Origin: a virus
DNA length: 57,735 nt
IMG/VR virus record: IMGVR_UViG_3300018083_000004
Span: 1 to 57,735 of that record
Direction: 5' to 3' (one strand)
The position numbers were made by a program, and so were the translations under genes. Of the stretch, positions 24,187 through 32,340 are shown one piece after another (the first letter of the stretch is position 1; every line of letters starts with the position of its first letter). A model generated the notes under the pieces. The model was not told where the DNA came from, ran no database searches, and saw nothing but the letters and a program-made list of their open reading frames with translations.

Positions 24187-24502
24187 TGCGCACTCCCGTC
24201 TGGCATTCCAGATCCAGGTAACGATGCTGATCGATATCGATGATGTCCAGGATGTCGTACGGCCGGCGTTCCCAGATCAGACGCCACTCCGTCGATAGAT
24301 CTGGCCGGTATCGAATGCGAAAGCGCATAGTCGTCTCGGCATGCTTCTGCTGAGCAACGATCAATTCGCGCCCGGAGAGCGCCATGGCTGAGCCCCATAC
24401 CGGCAATTCGTCTATCCAGGTCGTCACACTGCCGCCCACGGCATCGCGCGTCGTCTCACGGCGTTGCAGCATAAAACGCCTGTTGAAGTCCCCTGGATCC
24501 AT
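24179..24502 (-). CDS. Head-tail adaptor (head closure) protein
   Basis: 107 aa. The small beta-barrel pattern (D-F-N-R-R-F-M-L-Q-R-R-E, T-W-I-D-E-L-P-V-W-G-S, M-R-F-R-I-R-Y-R, R-P-Y-D-I-L-D-I-I-D) matches the phage head-tail joining family (SPP1 gp16/HK97 gp7-like). It closes the connector after packaging. Confidence 0.85.
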   Translation of the reverse strand: MDPGDFNRRFMLQRRETTRDAVGGSVTTWIDELPVWGSAMALSGRELIVAQQKHAETTMRFRIRYRPDLSTEWRLIWERRPYDILDIIDIDQHRYLDLECQTGVRNG

Positions 24503-24505
24503 GGA

Positions 24506-25126
24506 TCAGATACTCACCACGCGATGGGAGTCCAACAGGCCGTCGATAAACGGGTTGATGGTGAGATCACCGCGCTCACGGGTAATGGTGCGATGCTCGT
24601 ACATATCGGCGATGGCGCACAGCATCCATTGTCGGATGTTTTCCGGCACCTGCGTTTCGTCATCTCCGAAACCCACGCGCACGGCTATCTGCACCGCCCC
24701 TAAGCGCTTCGCGGTGGCAGGCCACATCTGCCCATAGAGCGGCATCAGGCGCGTGCGCAACCCGAAGGCATCGCTCTGATAGCTCATGGAGTCCATCGTG
24801 ATCAAAACGTTGTTCTCGTCGTAATACTTCAGCGAGAGCACCTGCTGCACCGGTACCAGCGGAATGGTATAGGCCTGCAGATAAGACGCGCTGCTCGAGC
24901 TGGCCAAGCAACCTGGGAAGTAATCCAGGGCAATCGCCCAATCCTGCGTGATCAGTTTCTGATGCAGAGCGGTCTCCGCCAGGATGCGCGCCGCGGTAAT
25001 GGCGCCAGCGATCAAGACATCGTCCTCTGTGATGTCCTCGTCTAGCCTGCAGTGATCGCGCGCCGTGGTCAAAGAGATTGGCTCGACTACAGGCGGCACG
25101 CTGAGTTTCAACTGATAGCGTTGCAT
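24506..25126 (-). CDS. Head-tail connector (gp6-like)
   Basis: 206 aa starting MQRYQLKLSVPPVVEPISL. The helical connector core (S-L-T-T-A-R-D-H-C-R-L-D-E-D-I-T-E-D-D, I-T-A-A-R, A-E-T-A-L-H-Q-K-L) and the final W-M-L-C-A-I-A-D-M-Y-E-H-R segment are typical of phage gp6-like adaptors that sit under the portal. Start at ATG 25126, since the sequence upstream is unrelated to the family. Confidence 0.85.
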   Translation of the reverse strand: MQRYQLKLSVPPVVEPISLTTARDHCRLDEDITEDDVLIAGAITAARILAETALHQKLITQDWAIALDYFPGCLASSSSASYLQAYTIPLVPVQQVLSLKYYDENNVLITMDSMSYQSDAFGLRTRLMPLYGQMWPATAKRLGAVQIAVRVGFGDDETQVPENIRQWMLCAIADMYEHRTITRERGDLTINPFIDGLLDSHRVVSI

Positions 25127-25128
25127 GG

Positions 25129-25452
25129 TCAGGTGATCTCCAGCCAGAACGATTGATCCGCCTCGCGTCCGCCAGGCGCCGTGACAATGGTATTGACGAT
25201 GAGATAGCGCTTGCCCTTTATCGCGTTTTGTCCGTCGATCCAACAGACGCTCATGGTCAAAGTGAAATCGGCTTGCGACATGATCAAAGGACTAGGAACG
25301 CTCCAAACGCTCGAGCCGAGTTGATCCCCGCCGCCCTGCTTGGACAGCCACGGACTCCAATCGATTGGATAGTCCAGACGCTCGCCCACCTCCATGGTGG
25401 TGTACAGACCATCCGATCGCCGGCGGAACACGTCTCGATATACAACGGTCAT
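25129..25452 (-). CDS. Phage fibre-tail adaptor-like protein (107 aa)
   Basis: Small beta protein with I-D-W-S-P-W-L, S-S-V-W-S-V-P-S-P-L, W-I-D-G-Q-N-A and G-R-E-A-D-Q-S-F-W-L-E-I-T. This pattern is shared by small virion proteins encoded next to connector genes and often labelled fibre-tail adaptor. It lies directly below the repetitive protein and could anchor it. Confidence 0.6.
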   Translation of the reverse strand: MTVVYRDVFRRRSDGLYTTMEVGERLDYPIDWSPWLSKQGGGDQLGSSVWSVPSPLIMSQADFTLTMSVCWIDGQNAIKGKRYLIVNTIVTAPGGREADQSFWLEIT

Positions 25453-25474
25453 GATCCATTGTTCCTAGAGTTTT

Positions 25475-27391
25475 TCACACGTCCACCACAATGAGGCGAT
25501 CAGAGCCGTCCACCGTGATGGTGCGATTATCGCCGTCTACTGTAATTACGGGCGTCCATACCGTTCCGCCTTCCACGCGGAATCCGTCTCCAGCATGCAC
25601 GCTTTCAATAAACGACGGCTGAATGCCGATTTCAGAATCCAGCAGATCGGCCACGCCTACGCTTTCAAATACGTCTGCCGTGGTTACGCGCACGCAGTCG
25701 AAATCTTGCTCGGCTGATGCGAGCTCCACAAACCCCATGCCGGCCTGATGGGTGACAGCAAACAGGCTGTCCGCGCGAACTGCGTCCAGGAATCCAGTTG
25801 AAGATCCGAAAAAGCTATCGAAGATACTACCCGCTGTTATCGGCTCGACTACGCCGGCACCGATTGCGAAGATAGCCGTTGCCGCGAACGGAGCATCGAC
25901 TGCGCCGGTTTCAATAAAATGATTGGCGGCCAGGATCAACGCATCCAGATCGGTCCCCGCAACAGAGGCCTCAATCACAGTAGCCGTCGCCTCTAGCAAA
26001 ACGCTAGTGCTATCCTCCGATAACGCTGATTCCACGAACTCCGTTCCAATCTCTGGTATTCCATCGGACGTATCGTTCGCAATCGAAGATTCCACGAAAT
26101 CAGAAACCAGGTTGTATCCTCCGATCAGCGCGTCGACAACATTAGCCGATTCGCTGAAGGATACCGGCGTATCGAACGTCTGCGTCATTACGTCAACCGC
26201 TGCGCCAGATTCGGAGAACGCACCCTCCGTGATCTCCGTTCCAGCAAGTGCATGTACTGCCACCGCGCTTTCACTGAATGTTGCGGCAAACTGAACCGTC
26301 GCGGCTACGACATCTGCAACTATGGCTGGCTCGAAAACTACAGAACCGGTCTGGAAGTTAAACGACGCAGCGCTGGCGGCACTTTCAGAGAACGCAGACA
26401 ACACTACGCCGATGGCCTGGAAACTATCAAAAGCTGCCAGTTCGGAGCTGTCGAAACTATCGACCACGCTCACGCCATCGATGAACGCGGCTGCCGTTTC
26501 CAAGACAGCGCTCGGCACGTCAGCGGCATCGGCAGATTCCACCAGAATGGCAAGATCCACCGCGCTCGTGACGAAGTCATCGGTGACGCTTATCGAATCC
26601 GTGAAGCTGTTCGATGGCGCGATGGTGGCATCGCTATTGCTGTCGGATGCGGCGGACTCCGAAAAGCTGGACGTTATCGCAAAGAGCGAATCGAACGTGT
26701 CAGCGGCCACCGTCGATTCACTGAATGTGGCAGCAGGGGTGGTGGTCCCGCCAACGTTGATCAGATTCGCAGTTGCTACGTCGGTAAATGTCGCTGCATA
26801 AGTGCCGACGCTAGCGGCGGTGATATCTACTGCACTAGACTCAGAGAATGCGGCCGCGTAGACCGCGACGCCCGCCACCGCATCGGCGCTCGTCGCCGAC
26901 TCGTTGATGGTGAGCGTGCTAGAGGTGACGCGCAACAACAGACCAATACTCGGCAACGGTGCCGCATCACCGGATGCGCCGCTGATGAAACCATCGCTCG
27001 GAAAGTCCGACGCGATCGAATCGGTAAAAACAACCGGATATATCGGCAGGCCAGTGCTAGTCCAGTTCGCCGTGCCAGATTCTAAGAAAGCCGCGACTGC
27101 CGTCTGCGCTGAAGAGACGGTATCGGCAGCAATTGCGCCTTCGGTAACTGCACCAACGTTAAGAATGATGCCGTCGTTTGTAACGACGCTAGCACCAGTC
27201 TCCGAAAATGTATCGCCGAAGATGAACCCGCGATAGAACGTTTCGACAGCCGCCGCGCTCTCGGCAAACGCCGCAACAGCAGAAAGCGCTGCTGCTGCAT
27301 TGTAGGCAGTGGAGGTGGCCGTTTCCTGAAATGCGGCGCTGGTGGTGGCGAGCACCAGGCCCAGCGACGGCAGGGGCGCTGGCGCTTGCAT
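25475..27391 (-). CDS. Lysine-free F-x-E-S repeat protein (638 aa)
   Basis: Built of about 25 degenerate repeats of roughly 20-25 residues with core h-x-F-x-E-S-x-x-A-x-D (for example SFSESAASDSN, TFSESTVAADT, AFSESGAAVDV). The entire sequence has no lysine, one cysteine and very few arginines, so it is strongly acidic. The last 25 residues change character to a basic/polar beta tail with T-V-D-G-D-N-R-T-I. No signal peptide or membrane segment is seen. An AAGGAG site precedes ATG 27391. Position between fibre and connector genes indicates a virion component. Similar repeats occur in the proteins at 28644-30494 and 47418-47711. Function unknown. Confidence 0.75.
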   Translation of the reverse strand: MQAPAPLPSLGLVLATTSAAFQETATSTAYNAAAALSAVAAFAESAAAVETFYRGFIFGDTFSETGASVVTNDGIILNVGAVTEGAIAADTVSSAQTAVAAFLESGTANWTSTGLPIYPVVFTDSIASDFPSDGFISGASGDAAPLPSIGLLLRVTSSTLTINESATSADAVAGVAVYAAAFSESSAVDITAASVGTYAATFTDVATANLINVGGTTTPAATFSESTVAADTFDSLFAITSSFSESAASDSNSDATIAPSNSFTDSISVTDDFVTSAVDLAILVESADAADVPSAVLETAAAFIDGVSVVDSFDSSELAAFDSFQAIGVVLSAFSESAASAASFNFQTGSVVFEPAIVADVVAATVQFAATFSESAVAVHALAGTEITEGAFSESGAAVDVMTQTFDTPVSFSESANVVDALIGGYNLVSDFVESSIANDTSDGIPEIGTEFVESALSEDSTSVLLEATATVIEASVAGTDLDALILAANHFIETGAVDAPFAATAIFAIGAGVVEPITAGSIFDSFFGSSTGFLDAVRADSLFAVTHQAGMGFVELASAEQDFDCVRVTTADVFESVGVADLLDSEIGIQPSFIESVHAGDGFRVEGGTVWTPVITVDGDNRTITVDGSDRLIVVDV

Positions 27392-27394
27392 GCC

Positions 27395-27490
27395 CTACTC
27401 CTTCACATAGCAATCAATTGGAACGGCACGCGCAATCCATGCCAATTCGGCAGCTGGAATCCCATCGCGCAATATGCTCTTTGCGACCAT
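27395..27490 (-). CDS. Possible 31-33 aa mini-gene
   Basis: Frame MVAKSILRDGIPAAELAWIA... from ATG 27490, or from a GTG at 27496 that overlaps the upstream stop. Its final codons carry the AAGGAG that serves the next gene. It may be a real mini-protein or only a coupling leader. It fills the otherwise gene-free gap. Confidence 0.4.
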   Translation of the reverse strand: MVAKSILRDGIPAAELAWIARAVPIDCYVKE

Positions 27491-27495
27491 TCCCA

Positions 27496-28077
27496 CTATA
27501 CCTCGATATAGGTCAACGATCCTGCCACGAAAAAGGCGCCGTTCAACGTCATGTTTAGCAAGACACCAGCGGCCGTCTCAAACCAACCGACCGGGTTAAA
27601 TGGGAGCACCATGCCTGTATTTGGTGCCAGATACACACTGCCAGATAGATTCGTTCCGCTAGCCCCAGATTGAAACAGCGCGTTCACCGTAGAGGCCGAG
27701 TTAATCCACAATGACACTACCCTTATTTTTTTGGAAGTGACGGCAGCAACCAGCGTGTTGTTGCCGTTTGTATTTACGCTAATGATAGCGAACTTCGGTG
27801 TGCATACCGCCCCGCCGATCAACATCTGATTGGATTCTTGCGACGCCCCTACCGGCAACGGCGTGGCCAAAGCGGCATCGGCGTTGCCTGTCGAGTGCAC
27901 CGGTATGAGACGGGGTATTAGAACACCGCTGTTGTCCTTCGCCGCGAACGTGCTGCCGCCTGATCCCGCGTTTGCCACAAAGTTGTCAACGAGCGCGCCC
28001 TTGATTCCATACTCACGCTCGGCACGGCGTCGGGACGCAACGAACGAAAGATCGAGCCCATCGAAAAAGCGTTTCAT
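27496..28077 (-). CDS. Virion structural protein, unknown (193 aa)
   Basis: A short basic N-terminus (MKRFFDGLDLSFVASRRRAERE) is followed by a beta-sandwich-like body rich in Gly, Asn, Ser and Val (IISVNTNGNNTLV, KKIRVVSLWINSASTVN). This pattern is common for decoration or fibre-tip proteins. It is 1 base from the lectin-like gene upstream. Confidence 0.6.
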   Translation of the reverse strand: MKRFFDGLDLSFVASRRRAEREYGIKGALVDNFVANAGSGGSTFAAKDNSGVLIPRLIPVHSTGNADAALATPLPVGASQESNQMLIGGAVCTPKFAIISVNTNGNNTLVAAVTSKKIRVVSLWINSASTVNALFQSGASGTNLSGSVYLAPNTGMVLPFNPVGWFETAAGVLLNMTLNGAFFVAGSLTYIEV

Positions 28078-28078
28078 G

Positions 28079-28642
28079 TCATCCGACTCCCATCATCATG
28101 CGTGATTTGTGCCCAGAATCCGCGGCAAGGTCTCCGCCGTTCCAACTCTCCCACCCAAGCGCGTTGCTAAACGAATAAATCCCTGGTCTGCCACTGGTGA
28201 ACGGGGACGATGAATCCGTTATGGTGCTGATCAAGCCACCGTTGTCGTAGCATTTAATAGTTGTTGTGCCCGAGCCTGTTGCTTCAATGCGATAGGTGTG
28301 TGCATTCAGGTTCCCGCTTCCGAATGTGCCAAGCGAATTGAAGGTGCCGTTATATTTGTATAGGGTGAACAGGCTTGCGGTGCCATGGAACAAGTAGCCC
28401 TGCTGGACGCTCGTGCTACCTCGCACCCATAAGCCGCATTCTCCTTGGACAGTGATCACACCCTCGGAATACTGATTACCTCCGAATGAATCTGTTACCC
28501 AGACAGAGCCGCAATCGGTGGCGTCGACGGATCCGGTCGCGAACGTCGCCGCGCATTTCATCGCGGTTAAACCGCTCTGCACCGTCCAGCCGTTGGCCAG
28601 CGGGTTTTCGGTTCTAGTGAAGGCGTCCGAAGCTGTTGTCAT
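28079..28642 (-). CDS. Jelly-roll (LamG-like) virion protein (187 aa)
   Basis: One concanavalin-type domain: D-A-F-T-R-T-E-N-P-L-A-N-G-W opening, G-L-W-V-R-G-S strand, A-H-T-Y-R-I-E-A-T-G-S-G strand and a closing S-G-R-P-G-I-Y-S-F. This pattern is common in glycan-binding phage proteins. Its stop is 1 base before the next gene. A capsid- or neck-attached glycan binder is the likely role, judged from position among head genes. Confidence 0.65.
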   Translation of the reverse strand: MTTASDAFTRTENPLANGWTVQSGLTAMKCAATFATGSVDATDCGSVWVTDSFGGNQYSEGVITVQGECGLWVRGSTSVQQGYLFHGTASLFTLYKYNGTFNSLGTFGSGNLNAHTYRIEATGSGTTTIKCYDNGGLISTITDSSSPFTSGRPGIYSFSNALGWESWNGGDLAADSGHKSRMMMGVG

Positions 28643-28643
28643 A

Positions 28644-30494
28644 TCAAGCTACCGTGAATGTACCTAGCGCCGTGGTTGTGTTGGCTTTGATGCTTCTAGC
28701 CCATCCGTATGCGTTTCCTGTTAACAGAGAACCCTTGCGAAATTTGAACGTAATCGCACTGCTGGTGCGACTGACGCGCGGCTGGAAAGCAAATCTGCTG
28801 CTGTTTGCGTATACGTTCGCGTCCGTAAACACAATCTGTGTGTCATCTGTGGTATGCCGGTCGTACATTACATCGGCCCAATACATCCACTGTGTCGGCA
28901 TCGCGTGTTCCCGGGCGTAGCCTCCGTATGCCTCGCATCGCGCAGTTCCGGCATAAGGGTCTGTGATGCCGGTGTAGTTGAAAACTTGCTTCAGCGTCCT
29001 CGATCCAGGGGATGAGGTATACGACTTGATGTAGCCGTCGCTGGCGTTGGTGAACTTTATCCACGTTTCTCTGTACATCCATACTGCGGTTGGATTCGCG
29101 GAAGAATTCATGAACGATTTTCCCACGCCAGTATATAGACCGGTCAACGTAGAATCGTCGTTCCATCCCCCGTCTGTGACATCGTCTGTATTGTTCCAGA
29201 ACGATCCTGGGTAGTTTAAATCCTGTGGCGGAGCCGCCTGATAGCTGGCATACCAGTTATTAGGCATGGGATATGGCTGTGCCCCCCCGCCAAAGGCAAA
29301 GAATTTCAAGTTATGATCGTTGGATTGATGCACCCATCCAGGATCAAGTCGTGCATACCAAGACCAGAAAGTGTAGTAAGGGTACGCCGGGCGCGTGTAG
29401 GTGTGACCAACGATAACGTCATAGCTGTACGCATCTGCTGTAGCGGCATTCGCGCAACCGCAGATGTACTGGGTTAGATTGTTTGCGTGTGGAAGAGCAA
29501 CCGTAGCTGTAGGAATGTCTGCACTCGTTGGGACTCTACGTTTCTCAACCCATTGCCCCGTCGTAGGCGCGTGCCATGTGTAATTCCACAGATTTGAAAG
29601 ATCGGCGGCGCCGCTACAGTCATCGAATATCGTTGTCGTAGCGCTCAAGGTATTGGATATGTTGACGCTCGCGTTCTGACCATCTATCAGGGTACTTCCA
29701 CTCGTCGCCACCCCGGCCGTAAAGCTGGTGAACCCAAGATCGGTATTCGGAGATGCCCCTCCACCATCGATGGTAAAAAATCCAATCCCGGGATTACCAG
29801 TCGTGTAGGGTGCGGTTCCAGAAAGGCCGACAGTATCGGTGACCGTTCCTTTTAGCGTGGCATTGACCCAAACGCTAATAGTGTTTCCGACGATCTGCGC
29901 TTTTAGAACGTCCCCATCAACAAGCGGAATGAAGCCACCGGAAAAGTTGGCGATCTGGATAAATCCGCCGTCGCCAACGGCCTGAGCCAACGGACCGAGC
30001 CACTTGACGACCCACAAACCGCCGTGGTGGGCGAAATCGCACTCGTAGAATTTAGCGCTATGGGCCGAAACGGTGGCGCGAAGCAGTAGCTCTACTTCGT
30101 GATCTACTCCGATCAGGCTCGGATTTCGATAGACAACGGCGGAGCATTGCTGATCCGCCGCAAAAGCACCGTTCAGAATCGCGAACGAATCGTCGTAGGC
30201 CAGTGGGCCGGTCTGCGTGCCAAACGCGCGACCCCCGACGATCTGCACAGCACTCCAATCAAGACCAGTGTTACTCCAAACCCCACCTTCTGAGATGGGA
30301 TTTTCATTAGTGTCGAAGTTGGTTACATAGCTGGTGATGCCTCCGGCTATTCGCGCCCCATCGAAGGTCGTAACTGAAGATCCAACCTCCGAGAACGTCG
30401 CCACTCTGGCAACTACGCTGGCAGGAACATGCATGCCAGACACCGTCTCTAGGAATATCGGATTCGCATCCGTCTGCCCCGTAAATGGCGCCAT
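28644..30494 (-). CDS. Multidomain virion adhesin (616 aa)
   Basis: Three parts are visible. Residues 1-55 hold two F-x-E repeats (PIFLETVSG, ATFSEVGSSV) like those of the 638-aa repeat protein, perhaps a shared docking element. Residues about 60-270 are a jelly-roll domain with G-N-P-G-I-G-F-F. Residues about 290-616 form a larger, Trp/Tyr-rich beta region (Y-Y-T-F-W-S-W-Y-A-R-L-D-P-G-W) that looks like a concanavalin-like or polysaccharide-lyase-like domain. Active-site residues cannot be named. Probably binds or processes surface glycan. Confidence 0.65.
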   Translation of the reverse strand: MAPFTGQTDANPIFLETVSGMHVPASVVARVATFSEVGSSVTTFDGARIAGGITSYVTNFDTNENPISEGGVWSNTGLDWSAVQIVGGRAFGTQTGPLAYDDSFAILNGAFAADQQCSAVVYRNPSLIGVDHEVELLLRATVSAHSAKFYECDFAHHGGLWVVKWLGPLAQAVGDGGFIQIANFSGGFIPLVDGDVLKAQIVGNTISVWVNATLKGTVTDTVGLSGTAPYTTGNPGIGFFTIDGGGASPNTDLGFTSFTAGVATSGSTLIDGQNASVNISNTLSATTTIFDDCSGAADLSNLWNYTWHAPTTGQWVEKRRVPTSADIPTATVALPHANNLTQYICGCANAATADAYSYDVIVGHTYTRPAYPYYTFWSWYARLDPGWVHQSNDHNLKFFAFGGGAQPYPMPNNWYASYQAAPPQDLNYPGSFWNNTDDVTDGGWNDDSTLTGLYTGVGKSFMNSSANPTAVWMYRETWIKFTNASDGYIKSYTSSPGSRTLKQVFNYTGITDPYAGTARCEAYGGYAREHAMPTQWMYWADVMYDRHTTDDTQIVFTDANVYANSSRFAFQPRVSRTSSAITFKFRKGSLLTGNAYGWARSIKANTTTALGTFTVA

Positions 30495-30509
30495 CTGGAT
30501 TACTCCGGA

Positions 30510-31262
30510 TTAGGTGATTTGCAACGTGCCGGTGACATTAAGCGTGTCACCGTTGCCGACTACCTTGTCACCGCCGGAGAACACACCGGCGGAGTACAGC
30601 GTGCCGGAAGTGCCTTCCTTCGTGCTGTTGCTGATCACGAAGCAGCCCTTGACGGTGCCGGCGCCGGTGATCGAGAAGGATGAGGCGCCGGAAGTGGCTT
30701 TGCTGACGGTGCCAGCTCCAGAGGCCGCACTCCAGCCCAATGCGGGCCGGGTACCTTGCGAGTAGTTCGGGGCGTTGGAAGACGCAGCTTCCTTCCAGCC
30801 GTTGCTGCCATTGATCTGCGCCGCCGTATTGGTCGCCGCGGTGGTCGAATAGGAAACGCTTGAGATCAGCCCGCAATACCAGGTTGCCTGCTGTGTGCCG
30901 CCGCCAAACATGACGTCAAGCAGCAGCGCCTTGCCCTGATCGGTGACTGTGTTGCGGAAGACATCCGTCCACTTGCGCTCGACCGGAATGGCAGCCAACT
31001 CCGCGGCCAAGTCAACTACATCCACGTCCTGATCATCGCTCGTTGCGATCGCGTCGCGCAGAGCGCAATAACGACCGCGCTGATCCTCGATCGGCCCGAC
31101 GCACTCCCACTGGTAGTGAATATGCGGCGCTTCGATTGCTTCGATGATCTCATCATCGATATGCCCGGGCTCGTCTCCAGTCTTCATGCGGCGCAGATGC
31201 ACCGCGTCACTCGTGTCGGCACTCGACACCTTGCCAATGCCTGCTTGATCGTGGTGGTCCAT
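30510..31262 (-). CDS. Virion protein with N-terminal leader region (250 aa)
   Basis: ATG 31262 is preceded by AAGGAG. Residues 1-95 are polar/acidic with [14 protein letters not shown]. Residues about 100-250 are a beta domain opening [15 protein letters not shown] and A-T-W-Y-C-G-L-I-S, a module found in many phage capsid-decoration or minor-structural proteins. Its transcript passes the terminator at 31289-31321 located upstream. Confidence 0.65.
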   Translation of the reverse strand: MDHHDQAGIGKVSSADTSDAVHLRRMKTGDEPGHIDDEIIEAIEAPHIHYQWECVGPIEDQRGRYCALRDAIATSDDQDVDVVDLAAELAAIPVERKWTDVFRNTVTDQGKALLLDVMFGGGTQQATWYCGLISSVSYSTTAATNTAAQINGSNGWKEAASSNAPNYSQGTRPALGWSAASGAGTVSKATSGASSFSITGAGTVKGCFVISNSTKEGTSGTLYSAGVFSGGDKVVGNGDTLNVTGTLQIT

Positions 31263-31288
31263 AGCCGCCTTGCTCCTTGGGAATTGAG

Positions 31289-31321
31289 AAAAAGAAAAAG
31301 GGCCCGGATCGCTCCGAGCCC
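31289..31321 (-). terminator. Terminator between decoration paralogues and next gene
   Basis: Minus-strand hairpin of 9 bp with one mismatch (arms 31313-31321 and 31300-31308) followed by a T-rich tract (A-rich 31289-31299). Confidence 0.75.
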
Positions 31322-31351
31322 TTCTTGGTATTGGATGGTCTTTCTGGGTAA

Positions 31352-31792
31352 CTACTTCGTCTCGACTACAGTCGCGAGTTGCAGATCGCTTGCCACGCCA
31401 TACTTAGGCGCTACAGCGAGCACGATAATTGCCATCGGGCCGCCGGTGCTAGCACCCACGACCCCGAACTTTCCATAGCGCGGTTTAGTAGCCGGCATCT
31501 CTGCACCACGGATGGTCAAAATGATCTGCGTGTTGTCGTTCGCGGTTGCGTCTGCAGCCCGCTGGGTGGCCGCTTTGACCGATGCGGTTGGATTGGCCCC
31601 GTTGGAATCGCAACCGACAAACCGGAAGTCAACAGTAGAACCAACCACGATGTCACCGCACATCAAAAACGCGATGACCTGATCATATTTGCTCATGTCG
31701 ACCACGTCGGTAAAGACCTCAGCCGTTGTAACAGCGACCGGGTCCAGCGTGGCGACCACCGGAAGAATAGAACTGGCTTTGACATTGATCAT
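31352..31792 (-). CDS. Tandem virion paralogue 2 (146 aa)
   Basis: Second of two adjacent, closely related proteins after the major capsid gene (roughly two-thirds identical by eye to the 31805-32242 product). Both begin MIN-x-KASSILPV and end [10 protein letters not shown]. The size and place suggest a head-decoration protein. The central [16 protein letters not shown] segment is identical in both. Confidence 0.7.
   Translation of the reverse strand: MINVKASSILPVVATLDPVAVTTAEVFTDVVDMSKYDQVIAFLMCGDIVVGSTVDFRFVGCDSNGANPTASVKAATQRAADATANDNTQIILTIRGAEMPATKPRYGKFGVVGASTGGPMAIIVLAVAPKYGVASDLQLATVVETK
31464..31519. repeat. 56-bp identical block shared by the tandem paralogues (copy 2)
   Basis: Exactly repeated at 31916-31971. 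The rest of the two genes differs at many synonymous sites, so this block stands out as perfectly identical. Confidence 0.85.
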
Positions 31793-31804
31793 GGTGGCGA
31801 CCCC

Positions 31805-32242
31805 TTACTTGGTTTCGACGACAGTCGCGAGCTGCAACGCGCTGGCAACGTCGTACTTGGCAGCAATACCGAGGACCAGCACCGCCAAAGGTCCGCCGGA
31901 GCCAGAGGCGACAATCCCGAACTTTCCATAGCGCGGTTTAGTAGCCGGCATCTCTGCACCACGGATGGTCAGAATGATTTGGATACCGTCATTGAGCGAG
32001 GCATCCGACGCGCGCTGCGTGGCCGCCTTCACGGACGCGGTTGGATTGGTCCCGTTGGAATCGCATCCAACGAAACGAAAATCGAGCGTTGATGCCGCCA
32101 TGTCTCCAGTAGCGGCAAACGCGATGACTTGGTCGAATTTGCTCATGTCGACCACGTCGGTAAACACTTCCACGGTAGTGACCGTCTGCGGATCAACCGT
32201 AGCAATCACCGGCAGGATGGAACTGGCTTTGATGTTGATCAT
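31805..32242 (-). CDS. Tandem virion paralogue 1 (145 aa)
   Basis: First copy of the duplicated gene, 12 bases from the second. The sequence is beta-rich with D[10 protein letters not shown] and no membrane segment. Divergence is highest around residues 45-55 and 105-125, where exposed loops may lie. Confidence 0.7.
   Translation of the reverse strand: MINIKASSILPVIATVDPQTVTTVEVFTDVVDMSKFDQVIAFAATGDMAASTLDFRFVGCDSNGTNPTASVKAATQRASDASLNDGIQIILTIRGAEMPATKPRYGKFGIVASGSGGPLAVLVLGIAAKYDVASALQLATVVETK
31916..31971. repeat. 56-bp identical block shared by the tandem paralogues (copy 1)
   Basis: Partner of 31464-31519, offset 452 bp. It encodes the conserved [13 protein letters not shown] segment. 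Confidence 0.85.
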
Positions 32243-32340
32243 GTGAAACTCCTATTTGCTAGGGTGCTAAGAAAGTAGAGAAGGGAAGCGCCCCACCCAA
32301 GACGAATAGGGCGCCCAAGGAACCACCGGGAAGGTGGAGC

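Noticed and set aside
32267-32340. Terminator after the major capsid gene
   Set aside because: Several short GC hairpins exist, but none is followed by a convincing T tract on the minus strand.
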